Shown here one piece after another: positions 34,372 to 44,247 of a stretch of 64,000 nucleotides of DNA. The notes beneath the pieces were generated by a model. The model saw nothing but the letters and a program-made list of their open reading frames with translations, had not been told where the DNA came from and made no database searches. How positions within the stretch are numbered: the stretch's first letter is position 1; every line of letters begins with the position of its first letter. Where the stretch lies: the NCBI GenBank assembly GCA_038501195.1, contig JBBPUQ010000005.1:2852001-2916000 (forward strand), written 5' to 3'. This DNA comes from Nemania diffusa. Taxonomy: Eukaryota; Ascomycota; Sordariomycetes; Xylariales; Xylariaceae. A program made the position numbers and the translations under genes.

Positions 34372-35101
34372 ATGCGTCCTACTCAGGCTCTCCGAGGTGG
34401 CGCCGAGGTTCCTCTCGGCCGCCATGGCAAGTGAGTTCTTCCTAAACGACCTGCGGCTTTTCTTCGACATCGGATGCGGTCATCATCAGTATCTCTCGGG
34501 TGCCAGCTGCCATCTGCTAACACTTTTCGCAATAGATACCTTGGCCACTGGGGCAACTTTGGTTCGTAAACCTCGACCATTTCTTTGCCTGTTCTTGTAA
34601 CGCGGAATCAATCGATAGATACATGGGCACAGTGGAATGGGTTACGGAGAGACGTGGGATTGGGAAAGAAGACCAAGACAAGCGATTGAGAGACCTAATC
34701 GCAAACACTATGAACCAAGGATTTTGCGGCGAGCGGGCCACATGCAGATTGCACCTCGAAACTAACTGGTTGGCCATGCAGGTAGCTCCAAGCAGAAGGG
34801 CATCATCACATACTCTATGAGCCCGAACAAGCAGAACCCGTTTGCCGGTGCCGCCCACGACGCCGTCTTCAACACCTGGCGCCGATTCAGCAAGCAGGTG
34901 CTCTACGTCGCGCCCCCATTCATCTTCTTCTACTACGCCATGTCCTGGGCTACCGAGAGGTACGAACGATCAATCTACTACGATACTCTGCACATCGTGC
35001 AATATGTATTCCGCCGCGAAGCATTGCTTCTCTAACTTTCTTACAGAAATCACTACCTGAACTCCAAGGAGGGCCGCAAGGAGTTCGCTGACTCGGAATA
35101 A
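34372..35101 (+). CDS. QCR8: cytochrome bc1 complex subunit 8 (QCR8)
   Basis: This small ubiquinone-binding-side subunit of respiratory complex III has a single membrane helix. Four exons, 34372-34430, 34536-34561, 34782-34959 and 35047-35101, give 105 residues. The second exon has only 26 nt. Splicing reads GRHGKYLGHWGNFG, then SSKQKGIITYSMSPNKQNP, the conserved matrix-side part, then the hydrophobic helix APPFIFFYYAMSW and the NHYLNSKEGRKEF tail. Every junction is required to keep this conserved order. Introns have GTGAGT, GTTCGT and GTACGA donors. No single open frame covers the gene, so simple frame scanning sees only its third exon. Confidence 0.95.
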
Positions 35102-35808
35102 GGGAGCTTTGTCGATTATGGGACAGATTCCCTGTGCTTCGTGTAGACAAAACCTTGTATATCAATAGACTGGCGTCCAACAAGCGCAGAATGATACAGT
35201 TCACTCTCTTTTGTCAATCGGCTGCTGATATGTCCCGAAAGCTCGATTAATGACGGTGGAGTTCACCATCTCTCATTCTCCCCCGTCGTTACTCTTGGCG
35301 AGGAGGTTTACAATCCCGAGAACGGCTGCAGGATCCTGCCTGTTCCCGTAACAATCCGAGCGCGGTATTCTAGTTCTGGATACACTCGGGGTAGGTATTA
35401 CTTGTCATAATTCATTAGTCAGTGCTTGTATCTATCTAGGTACTGTAAGACATAAATGGTCTACGCAGTAGGGAGCTGGTACGGTGCTGTAGTATTGTAT
35501 AACCCTTAGGTAGAAAGAAAGACAGGACTGGATAAACCTTAGGTACATGTAGTATGAAGTGTATCTACATAAATATATGATAATTACCTACATAAGGTAC
35601 ATTGTGTATACGTTTAGTGAGAAATGTACCTTAGGTACTTACCTAAAGTACCTGTAGTGGCATCTCTGAGGTCATACCACGGGTAGTGCGGCAATACCTC
35701 GGAGAAATGGCCGGAGCTGGCCGAGGTGGACTTGAACCTCGAAACAACCTCACTCAACCAACATCTCCGACATTTCTAACAGCAATCTCCCCTGCTCGGA
35801 CCGCCACC
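35102..35808. other. intergenic between QCR8 and complex I gene
   Basis: No gene seen. TAGGTA/TACCTA repeats occur at 35550-35660. A short tract around 35670-35750 is not a tRNA. Confidence 0.5.
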
Positions 35809-36688
35809 ATGGCCTCAAAAGCGGTAGCAAAACTCGCGAATGGTGTCATACCACTCAGCCAGGTGTGTATATACCCCCCCGCATCTCAAGGTCCTCGTCA
35901 ATGGCTTGCAACGGTCGCCATCCCAATCCTTCCGGCTCTCGATATAGCAGGGAAAGACCTCAGTTACGAAACTGCACTCGATGCTATATCTATCTAGCTA
36001 GTGACCGAATACATTCAACTAATGCACGCATGGAAAAACAACAGAAGCAAACCCTCGAGTCGACGGGCATCTGGGCCCGCGTGCGCCGCGTCTTCGCCGT
36101 CGACCCCAACCGCTCCTCGGGCGTGCCCCTGAACCCCTTCTTCCGGAACCCGACGCCGGGCGCGCTCGACCCGCTCGGCTACGACGACCCCGTGACGCTG
36201 CCCGCGGGCGACATCGCCGACAACCCGTACTGGAAGCGCGACGTGCGCCGGTCGTACCCGCAGCTGAGCGTCGTGCGCCAGGCCGACGCCGTCGCGCTGC
36301 TGAGCGTCGGCAGCGCCGCCGCGCCCAAGCAGGAGCTCGTCGGCGACGCCGGCGCCAAGCAGCTCGTCGCCGCGACCGAGGCTGGCCAGTCCGGCGGCCT
36401 CGCCGCCTACTTCGAGAAGAACACGGCTGCCGCCGCCGCCGACGACCTGCTGGTCGACGGACTGCCGCCCCTACCGAGCGGCCAGCGCAACAAGGCCGAT
36501 GGCACCTGGGAGGCGTACAAGTACGATCTGGCGGAGAGATCGTATTCCGAGGCGTAAGTCCCCTCTCACCGTGCCTCTTCTACTTCCGGTAGCGAACGAG
36601 CGAAAAGCTGGGCTACGCGTGCGATGTGATCCGATGGTTTGCTAACCGTTGCCGACTTTGCAGTTACCCATGCCGTAGTTTCCAATAG
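35809..36688 (+). CDS. NADH:ubiquinone oxidoreductase, 21.3 kDa-type subunit
   Basis: This is a probable accessory subunit of mitochondrial complex I, of the kind described as the 21.3 kDa subunit in Neurospora. Exon 1 (35809-35862, 18 codons) joins exon 2 (36045-36553) in phase 0 to give ANGVIPLSQKQTLESTGIW. The body reads NPFFRNPTPGALDPLGYDDP, then GDIADNPYWKRD. I add a third exon of 25 nt (36664-36688): a GTAAGT donor just before the in-frame stop, a GCTAAC branch site and a TTTGCAG acceptor give the tail AYPCRSFQ and a total of 195 residues. Without it the protein would end after 188. GC content is high in exon 2. The gene converges on LTO1 272 bp away. Confidence 0.85.
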
Positions 36689-36960
36689 AGGACCAGGCGT
36701 GTAAGAAGAGTGGACTAAATCAACTTTGTACATATGGAAAATTTCCACATCCTAGATTCCCCAGAGCACTCGAGCTTTACAACAATTCACCAGCAGGCAT
36801 TCTATAAGTCATCATTCGAGATTAATTGGTTATGATACTTCGTAATATTGTCTTATGGGTTGTTCCATCGGAGGGAGCCTATCCTTCGAAGTACGATAAT
36901 CAGGTATCTCCTCCTAACATGCTGACTTCTAGCCGCCGTTTCCTAATAAATCCGAATTAT

Positions 36961-37608
36961 TTAAACCTCTGTTGACTTCGTCTCAACCGGGGGTCGTATC
37001 TTCCCAACATCCTCGATGTTCTCATTCTTTTTTGGAGGTGACAATATGTTGGTCACATTCCGGCTGGTGGTCCCCTCGCCTACTGCCCGCTCGATGATTC
37101 TCAACTTGCCATTTGCCCCCTTCATCCGGCTATCAAAATCATTGACAGCTTCGTCGTCATTATTCGTAGACAGAGTTCCAGGCTCCACTAGGCCATAGAG
37201 CATCTCGAGATTCTTTTCTAGTCTTGAGTTGCTGTGAATAAGCGGCAGTTGTGTGTCATTCCTTGACGTATCTACCCCTTCTTTGCTCTCGTCATCTTCA
37301 TCAGCTAGTTTAACAGGACTATCCTGCATCTGTGTTTTTGACAAGGTATCTTGCGGTTGCAGCTGCGATTGCTGCGACTGCTGTCGCCTCTGCTGATACT
37401 TTGGTATCCGGTTTGCCCAGACCACGGCCTTGCTCTGTAGACGGCCGGCCTCGATGAATTTCTCGAAACCTTTCTGTAGACCTAACGAGTACCCTTCTAC
37501 CCGACCGGCCTCCGCACCGTCTCTGAAGCCCTCTTCGTACCCTTCCTTATAGTACTGCTCTTCGAGGTTCAGGAGGTCGTCAAAGGGGTCGTGGGAGGAG
37601 GAAGCCAT
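36961..37608 (-). CDS. LTO1: LTO1, Yae1-Lto1 iron-sulphur adaptor subunit
   Basis: This intronless gene encodes 215 residues. Lto1 pairs with Yae1 to recruit the cytosolic Fe-S targeting complex to the ABC protein Rli1, needed for ribosome function. The N-terminal part shows the defining repeat of glycine every fourth residue (EGYEEGFRDGAEAGRVEGYS, then LGLQKGFEKF) at about residues 18-50, preceded by DPFDDLLNLEEQYY. A Gln-rich linker (QQRRQQSQQSQ) and an acidic, variable C-terminal half follow. A terminal Trp, reported for Lto1 as the contact with the Fe-S targeting complex in some species, is absent: the protein ends in TEV. The alternative partner Yae1 has a similar repeat but a different N-terminus. 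Confidence 0.85.
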   Translation of the reverse strand: MASSSHDPFDDLLNLEEQYYKEGYEEGFRDGAEAGRVEGYSLGLQKGFEKFIEAGRLQSKAVVWANRIPKYQQRRQQSQQSQLQPQDTLSKTQMQDSPVKLADEDDESKEGVDTSRNDTQLPLIHSNSRLEKNLEMLYGLVEPGTLSTNNDDEAVNDFDSRMKGANGKLRIIERAVGEGTTSRNVTNILSPPKKNENIEDVGKIRPPVETKSTEV

Positions 37609-38237
37609 GGCGAGATGTGAGATTTGAGATGTGAGATGAAGCCTCTTGGCGGGCGAGAGTAGCTTCAGCGAGGAAATAAGTTCGAACCCAAATGATATGG
37701 ATCTTCTTTTTCTTCTTTTATAGAGCTTTGGTTTTAAGTATATAGGTAGTGATAGTTCAAAATACTTATTGCGTTGCCATGAGATCTTCGTAGCTTTTTT
37801 TATGTGTCAGAGTTTGGAATGATGGAGGGGCACAGGTAGGTATTCTGTACTCTGTACTTAGAGCTCGAATGGGGTTTGCTAGTTAATTATCGAGCTAACC
37901 TAATTAAGCAATATACTTAATAAGTGGACATTAGAGATATACTTCGTCTCTACATGGTACATGTCGAATATTTATTTTATTTTACTGGTTAAAGATGTCC
38001 AGGTTCTCTAAAATGCTTTGTCATTGAAACTAATAGTTGGCTTGTTGGGTTCTATGAAAGATTCTCTGAAAGGGTCTCCTCCATGTTGCGCAGTATTGGA
38101 GGCAGTCGTCTCGCGATGCGAAGCTGCGAGATAAATTTCATAGTCTTGAAAACTGGCTGCTCAACACCCATGGCGCAAACATCGTCGTCATCCTCGCACT
38201 TCGCATCTGATGCCTAGTGACAAGTGTGCCTCTCTAT
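37609..38237. other. intergenic, no gene seen
   Basis: This lies between LTO1 and the SDR 3' end. It is AT-rich around 37710-37800 and 37880-38000. One GTTCGAACCC string at about 37681 resembles a tRNA B box, but no cloverleaf can be drawn around it. Confidence 0.45.
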
Positions 38238-39281
38238 CTAATGGAGTAGCAGCATGCCTCCGTTGGCACAGACGACTTGTCCGGTACACCACGCGGAATC
38301 CTCGCCAACCAACATGGCCACGATCCCAGCGATCTCGCCCACATACCCTGGCCGACCACCGGCTATGGCGGCGTCGTCGACTAGCTCTTGACTATCGATG
38401 CCCGGGCGTGCACGCATCAGCGGCGCGTTCTCGATCAATCCTCTGAGTTGTCTCTTGAATTCCGGCGTGTTTTTGGCATACTGTCCATCGGTGGGTTAGT
38501 AGCTGGCCCACCCATCGTCACGGCGGCTTATTGGGGAGTTGGGGAAGAAACCTGGGAAAAGAGCGCGAAGTTTGGTCATTCTGCTTGATGCTCATGACTC
38601 GTACTCACCATCTCGGTCAAGACAGGGCCTGGATTGATAGCGTTCACGGTGCAGCGCTCTGCCAGCTCCCGCGCCCACGTGCGCGTCATGGCCTCGAGAG
38701 CTGCCTTGGTGCCGCCATAGACGGACTGTTCGATCAACCCGGTCGACGAGCTGACGCTGGAGAGATTGACAATGCGACCAGACCTGTCGTGTGGGAGGTA
38801 AGGCTCCGCAGCCTGCGTGAGCAGCAGAGGTCCGAGTACGTTCACCTGGTAGCTGATGTTGAACTGGGCCACTGTGACAGCAGGTAGGAGGTTGTTGTGG
38901 GCAACGCCGGCGTTGTTGACGAGGATGTCGATCTGGAACGCGCCATCGGGCTTCCGTAGGAAATCGGTGCCTTTGACCGTTTCGATCAAGGATTTAGGGC
39001 CCTCGACCGTTCCGAGATCCGCTTGGACTGTTAGTGTCTTGACATTGTGCTTCGACTCTAGGTCTTTGGCTAAGGCCTCCACGTTTGGCTTAGAGGACGA
39101 CGAGGTGTAACCGAGGACGACATTGGCACCGTACGAAGCCAACTTGGAGGCAATAGCCTCACCAATTCCTTCGGCGAGACATTAGCCCTCAATTCCTAAG
39201 ATGGTATGGTATAGCAGCAACATGCTTACCTCGCGAGGCGCCGGTTACGATAGCGAGCTTGCCCTCGAGCGTCCGCGCCAT
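38238..39281 (-). CDS. short-chain dehydrogenase/reductase
   Basis: This is a classical NAD(P)-dependent SDR of 284 residues, resembling 3-oxoacyl-ACP reductase-like oxidoreductases. Three exons are needed: 39281-39230, 39168-38609 and 38480-38238. The first junction rebuilds TGASRGIGEAIA (cofactor motif at residues 13-20). NNAG lies at 102-105, the catalytic Ser in NLSSVSSS (about 154), and the YxxxK pair is Tyr168/Lys172 in YGGTK. PGPVLTEM ends exon 2, and the last exon contains the usual Gly-rich dimer end (VCANGGM). Donors are GTAAGC and GTGAGT. No PKS or other pathway gene is adjacent, so the substrate is unknown. It diverges from NAA10 across 0.97 kb. Confidence 0.9.
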
Positions 39282-40254
39282 TTCTGTCTGTCAAGTCTTC
39301 AAGTCTTCAAGTCTCTAAGTCTATTCAGCCAGTAGTAAAAAGCGAGAAGAGCAAAAGAGATACTCAATGAAATGGGAAGAAAGAGAAGTAGAGCAGTAGG
39401 GAGACACGATGGTTATGAGTGTATGTGTAGCTAAAGTAAGTTGCCTCATAGTTTATATATGCTACCTATACTGGTATATTATATCCATCTACCTGTCTCA
39501 TTCATCACTAGTCTACCTTCGTGCATAGATAAGTTCACAGAACCCCTCCAACTGCTCCCGACGATCCACGGGGACTGATGCAGATGGCCTCCACTCGACC
39601 TGAGTGATAGAGATAGATATAGTAGGTACTTACCTTCCTTAGCTGCTATTCTACCATGTCAGTGATAGTAAGCCCAGTCGGAGGTGGTGTCACATTACAA
39701 TACCGTTACAAACCATGACATATAGGCAGGCGAGAGGAGCTAGGTGCCCCGCGCTATAAAAAAAAACTGGCGGGGTAAGGTATACGCATAGCTTAGCGAC
39801 AACTTAGGTAGGTATTTTTAGGTAGGGATATCGGACAGCGGGGCAAATTCTGCCGAGACTTGACCTACCCTCTAACTTTCGCTAGAGCTCCCAATCGTGC
39901 GCTTGTCTGCACGCCTGCGCCCTACAGGCTCCACTATCTGCTGTAGAGAACTAACCTTCGAAACCAAGAGCTTCACATACCTATGCATACACACACCCAG
40001 TACATGATTACATAACAAACAAATCAATCAACCAAAGCCACTCGCCTAGTTCCAAGCATAGACGAACGACAAGACCAGTGCTAACGTGCAGCATTATATT
40101 CTCGCATTAGACCAGGGGACCATACATACAGAACATAGGCAGCCAGACAGACATAGAAACTACCTACCTCACACGTACAATCCTACTACGCCTACATATA
40201 GGCACAGCCATATAGACAGACACAGGCACCTAGACAAGCGGCCATCAAGCGACC
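39282..40254. other. divergent intergenic region (SDR / NAA10)
   Basis: No gene seen. It carries tandem TCAAG units near 39297-39311, TAGGTA repeats near 39810, and ACATA/ACAGAC-rich leader sequence ahead of NAA10. Confidence 0.5.
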
Positions 40255-41043
40255 ATGGATATCCGCCGCCTTGAGCCGCGGGACATCCCGCTCATCCAGC
40301 ACGCGAACCTCGAGAACCTGCCCGAGAATTACTTCATGAAGTACTACCTATACCACGCCCTCTCGTGGCCCCAGCTCAGCTACGTGGCCGTCGACGTCTC
40401 GCGACCCAAGAAGACCCCTTACGACTACCCCAAGATCGTGGGCTACGTGCTGGCAAAGATGGAGGAGGAGCCCACCGACGGCGTGCAGCACGGCCACATC
40501 ACCTCGCTGTCCGTCATGCGCACGCATCGTCGCCTAGGCATCGCCGAGAAGCTGATGCGCCAGAGTCGTACGTTTCCCCCCTCTTCTTCTTCTTCTCCTT
40601 GTCTCTCTCTCTCTCTGTCTGTCTGTCTGTCTTTTGGATGTATGTATGTATGTATGTATGTATTTGTATCTAATCTATGCATGTATCTAGAACTCGCCAT
40701 GGTCGAGACCTTCGGCGCGCAATACGTCTCCCTACACGTGCGCGTGTCCAACAAGGCTGCTATCCACCTCTACACGAAGACACTCGGCTTTGACCAGGAT
40801 AAGACTGAGTCCTCGTACTACGCCGACGGCGAGGACGCCTACAGCATGCGCCTGGACTTGTCCACCATCCGCGACCAGATCCGCGACGCCGCCGACACTA
40901 CCGATGCCGACGAGGGCGAGCCCGTTGGCGAGGCCGGCAGCAAGGCCCTCCCCGTGCGGGAGAAGGACCTGAAGAAGGTCAAGGTCGGCCGGGGCCTCGG
41001 CGTGCAGGCCCTTGTTGAAAAGGATGAGAGCAAGCATTCGTAG
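40255..41043 (+). CDS. NAA10: N-alpha-acetyltransferase catalytic subunit NAA10 (ARD1)
   Basis: This is the catalytic subunit of the NatA complex, which acetylates N-terminal Ser, Ala, Thr, Gly and similar residues on nascent chains at the ribosome with the NAA15 partner. Exons 40255-40567 and 40691-41043 give 221 residues. The acetyl-CoA loop RRLGIA is at residues 92-97, and [14 protein letters not shown] is the family hallmark. The 123-nt intron (GTACGT donor, TATCTAG acceptor) is a multiple of three and has no in-frame stop, so the gene looks like a single 262-codon frame; the unspliced insert would split MRQS from [12 protein letters not shown] and encode only low-complexity sequence. The C-terminal tail is acidic, as usual. 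Confidence 0.95.
   Translation: MDIRRLEPRDIPLIQHANLENLPENYFMKYYLYHALSWPQLSYVAVDVSRPKKTPYDYPKIVGYVLAKMEEEPTDGVQHGHITSLSVMRTHRRLGIAEKLMRQSRTFPPSSSSSPCLSLSLSVCLSFGCMYVCMYVFVSNLCMYLELAMVETFGAQYVSLHVRVSNKAAIHLYTKTLGFDQDKTESSYYADGEDAYSMRLDLSTIRDQIRDAADTTDADEGEPVGEAGSKALPVREKDLKKVKVGRGLGVQALVEKDESKHS
40595..40662. repeat. compound microsatellite inside NAA10 intron
   Basis: A CT run is followed by TCTG units and then TATG units, filling most of the intron. Length change here would not affect the spliced protein. Confidence 0.85.
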
Positions 41044-41649
41044 GACGAGTGCAAATCATCCTCACGGCTTTTGGCTAACTCTCGACGAAGAGTGAGGAAT
41101 AAGACCTTGAAACCAAAAAATAGCCAGACCGACGACCTTTCCGAGAACATCATTCGGATGTTAAGAGGCCTTTGACGGGGAGGACAGCCGGGGGGAGAGA
41201 GAAGAGCTTTTTGAAATTATCAGCGACACAACGTCTAGATTCCTCATCACCATGGGACGGACACGTCTACGTTTGTGACCGGCTCGAAGCATTCAAAATT
41301 GTAGGTGTGCACTAGGTTACATAAAGCGTATAGAGAGGCTGGCGCGAGATGGAATGTGATCAGTTTCAGTCGCGGAGATGTTGCATTACGTGTGTTGGCG
41401 TGGGCTGATAGATAAAATAACGTATATGAAAAGGACAACGGTATGATAATGAATATGGCATATGAGACTTTCTCAGATTCCTAAAAGATGGCGAGCATAC
41501 AATATGTGATATGCAGGTGTAGACTATATAAAGGTATTTCATACTAGAATCAACCGAAAGACACCTATAACCTCAAGAGCAATCAGACCGTCGAGGCCTC
41601 CATGATAAACCAAGACTATAAACCATAAATCGTGCCGTCATTTATCTCC
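41044..41649. other. convergent intergenic region, no gene seen
   Basis: This lies between NAA10 and the large low-complexity gene. No open frame with a recognisable domain is present. Confidence 0.5.
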
Positions 41650-44247
41650 CTATTTCCATTTTCCCCATTCATCCTCCTTCTCAGCAAACTGCCGCGCGAA
41701 CTCCTCGTCCGCCTCGAGCCTGAGGGCCTCGACCTTCCGACCAAGGCGCTCCATCTCCTCCTCTAGCTGTTCGATCAAGTTCGAATCTGCGCCGCGCCCG
41801 CCCTTACTCTCCTTCCCATCCCCATCCGTCTTCGTCCCGCTGCCGCTGCCGCCGTCGCCAGCCCCGTTCTTCCCATCGTAGTCCCGACCGAGTGCCTGCA
41901 CCTGCGCGGCCTTGGCAGAGATCTGCGACTCGAGGGCAGACACCTGGGCGAGCCGCGCGTCGACAGAGTTTGGCTGTTGCTGCTGCTGCTGCTGTTGCCG
42001 CCGCTGTTTCTCCCTCGTCGCCTTAGCCACCGTCTCGAGCAGTGCGGACTCGCGGGCTTCCTGCAGGTCCGCGCGTCTAGACCGAGCCTCCTCGAGGGCT
42101 GCGCGGCGCGCCTCGGCAGCGGCGTCCATGGCGGCACGGTGCGACTCCATGGCCTTGCGGTGCGACTTCCCGGCAGCCTCCATGGCCGCGCGGCGAGCCT
42201 CCTCAGCGGTGCGCGCGGCCCTCTCGCGCTCGTCCTGCGCCCTGGCTAGCGCCCTCTCGCGCTCCTGCGCTGCCGTGGCGAGCGCCTTCTCCATCTCCTG
42301 CCCCGCGGCGTTCACGGCCTCCGCCGCCGTGCGGTTCGCCTGCTCGACGGCGGCGGCGGCAGTGGCGGCGGCGGCGGCGTCGTGATGAGGAAGTGGCGGT
42401 GGCGGTGAGGGTCCCCAGCCGCCGCGGCCGTGGAAGTGGCCGAAGCCCCGGCCGAATCCGAATCCGAAGCCAGTGCCGGGGGGAGGAGGCGGCGGGTGCG
42501 CGCCGAAGGGCCCGCGGCCGAAGCCCGCGGCGAACCCGCCGTGGAAGGGATGCGGGCCTGGAGGGACGGCGGGGATGGATGGGATGGGCGGCACGGGGAC
42601 GGGGCCGGACGCAGGGCCCATGGGAGGCACGGCGTGGTGATGTCGGTACCGACGAGCGTGTCGGTCGGCGTCCCGCTCTCCGCGGCGTATGGCACGCTCC
42701 GCGCGGCGGCCCTCGTGGTCGTGGCTGCGGCGGTCGTGTCTCTCAGCACGCTTTCGCTCGCGCCGCTCCTGTTTCGCGGCCCGTTTCTGCTGGCGCCGCT
42801 CCTTGCGCGCCGTCCTACTCGCGGCCCTCTGCTGCTTCTTGAGCGCTTTGAACTGCTGTAGCAGGTCCTTGACTTCGCGGCGCAGGTTCTCCCGCGCGCT
42901 CTCCCACGACGGATCGCGTGGTAGGGGCGGGACCTTCCTCGCGGCTTTGATCTCGGTCTTGGCCTGCTTGAGCATATTCCTCGTGACGGGCTGGTCTGGG
43001 TGGAGTAGCCAGGCTTGGATTGAGCGTTTGGTCACGGGCAGCTGGGTGTCCTTGAGGTCGTCCCAGTCTGGTAGACTACCGATGGAAGAGTCCGAATCCG
43101 ACGATGAGGCCGAGCTCGAGGAGCTTGAGGAGCTGATTGAGCTGCGCGAGTGATCCCTCTGTCTGTGTCCGTGGTGTTCACGAAAGCGGCGTCCGCGCCC
43201 AGGCCCTCCGAATGGTCCCGCCCAGGGGTGACCACCGTGGCCACCGTGGCCACCGTGACGACCGAATGGATGAGGATGTCCTAGGCTCGGACCAGGTTGC
43301 TGCCCTCCCCAACGTACGCCTCGAGAATCAGCTTCGAATAGTGGGTGGTTATCAGGCTGTCCGCGCCAACGGACGCCGTTGCGGTCAGCTTCGAATGTAG
43401 AGCCGAGTGCTACACGATCTCCCTCGATGTGCAGGGGGCCGATGCGAAGACTCCCGCTGTTGCCGTCGGCAAACCCGAACGGGTTCCTCCACCAGCCGCC
43501 CGGTTGCCGGCGTGGGTCTTGGGCGGGCTCTCCGTTGGCCGCACTAGCCCGAGCTGTATCGTTTTCCGGCGCTTGTGCTGCCCCCGCGGCGGGCATGGCG
43601 GGTGTAGTGGGGGACGTGTGACGTATTGTCACGCCTCGGGGCTCGAAGAACCCACGGTTCCATTGTCGCGTGACGCCGTCTATGCTCTGTGGGCTGACAG
43701 ACACGCTTGTGGATGATTTGAGTGATGCGAGCTGTGCCTCGACGATGCCACCGCTAGCAGGGGAGCTGGCATCCTCGGCCATGCGTAGTTTGCGGGCGAC
43801 GATGTGTGAGTTCGCCCTAGCCGCATGTTGCGGGATGAGATAGTTGATGAATGTCTGCCAGTCCTGCTCCGAGACGTCGCGGTCGCGGACCTGTTTGGGA
43901 TATGGGAAATCGGCTGGCGTGGACGTTGGTGTGATATCGAGCACGATGGTCACATTCGGGCCCGACGGCCGATTCGGAGGCCGGGAGTCAAAGTAATCTT
44001 GAGCTGAGGCTGCTACTACATGTTCATCACCGCCAGGCCCGGGGAAGCTGTACTGCGCATCATCATCATCATCATGAGGCGACTCGGGCGGTGTGTCGAT
44101 GTTGTTGCTGTGGGAGGACGACGGCGCAATCGACGCATCGTCATCTGCGCCACTGAGGTGCCCGCGGCGGGAGCTGTGTGAATGAGAGTAGATGTCCGTT
44201 TCCGAATAAGGCGGCGGTGGCCCGTCTGGGCGGTTGTGAGGCTCCAT
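41650..44247 (-). CDS. large low-complexity hypothetical protein
   Basis: This intronless gene encodes 865 residues and belongs to no enzyme family I recognise. The start is the first ATG (44247). It opens with a PPPPYSE motif, a possible WW-domain ligand of the sort used by arrestin/Rsp5 adaptors, then disordered acidic and Ser-rich sequence. The one region that looks folded is about residues 90-165 (FPYPKQVRDRDVSEQDWQTF, then INYLIPQHAARANSHIVARK). A Gly/His-rich part, a basic Arg/Lys-rich helix (KERRQQKRAAKQERRERKRA), a Pro/Gly stretch and a long Ala/Glu/Arg coiled coil with a Gln run follow. The C-terminus is a further coiled coil. Coding GC content is high. A scaffolding or trafficking role is possible but not shown. 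Confidence 0.75.
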   Translation of the reverse strand: MEPHNRPDGPPPPYSETDIYSHSHSSRRGHLSGADDDASIAPSSSHSNNIDTPPESPHDDDDDAQYSFPGPGGDEHVVAASAQDYFDSRPPNRPSGPNVTIVLDITPTSTPADFPYPKQVRDRDVSEQDWQTFINYLIPQHAARANSHIVARKLRMAEDASSPASGGIVEAQLASLKSSTSVSVSPQSIDGVTRQWNRGFFEPRGVTIRHTSPTTPAMPAAGAAQAPENDTARASAANGEPAQDPRRQPGGWWRNPFGFADGNSGSLRIGPLHIEGDRVALGSTFEADRNGVRWRGQPDNHPLFEADSRGVRWGGQQPGPSLGHPHPFGRHGGHGGHGGHPWAGPFGGPGRGRRFREHHGHRQRDHSRSSISSSSSSSSASSSDSDSSIGSLPDWDDLKDTQLPVTKRSIQAWLLHPDQPVTRNMLKQAKTEIKAARKVPPLPRDPSWESARENLRREVKDLLQQFKALKKQQRAASRTARKERRQQKRAAKQERRERKRAERHDRRSHDHEGRRAERAIRRGERDADRHARRYRHHHAVPPMGPASGPVPVPPIPSIPAVPPGPHPFHGGFAAGFGRGPFGAHPPPPPPGTGFGFGFGRGFGHFHGRGGWGPSPPPPLPHHDAAAAATAAAAVEQANRTAAEAVNAAGQEMEKALATAAQERERALARAQDERERAARTAEEARRAAMEAAGKSHRKAMESHRAAMDAAAEARRAALEEARSRRADLQEARESALLETVAKATREKQRRQQQQQQQQPNSVDARLAQVSALESQISAKAAQVQALGRDYDGKNGAGDGGSGSGTKTDGDGKESKGGRGADSNLIEQLEEEMERLGRKVEALRLEADEEFARQFAEKEDEWGKWK

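Noticed and set aside
37670..37700. Possible tRNA gene (GTTCGAACCC B-box-like string)
   Set aside because: No matching A box or acceptor stem could be formed around it.
40255..41043. NAA10 as one uninterrupted 262-codon gene
   Set aside because: The middle 41 codons are microsatellite-encoded low complexity in the heart of the acetyltransferase fold, and perfect splice sites remove them exactly.
42312..43716. Several long frames opposite and alongside the large low-complexity gene
   Set aside because: They are composition shadows in very GC-rich coding DNA, Arg/Ala/Pro-rich without any domain, while the minus-strand 865-codon frame is continuous.
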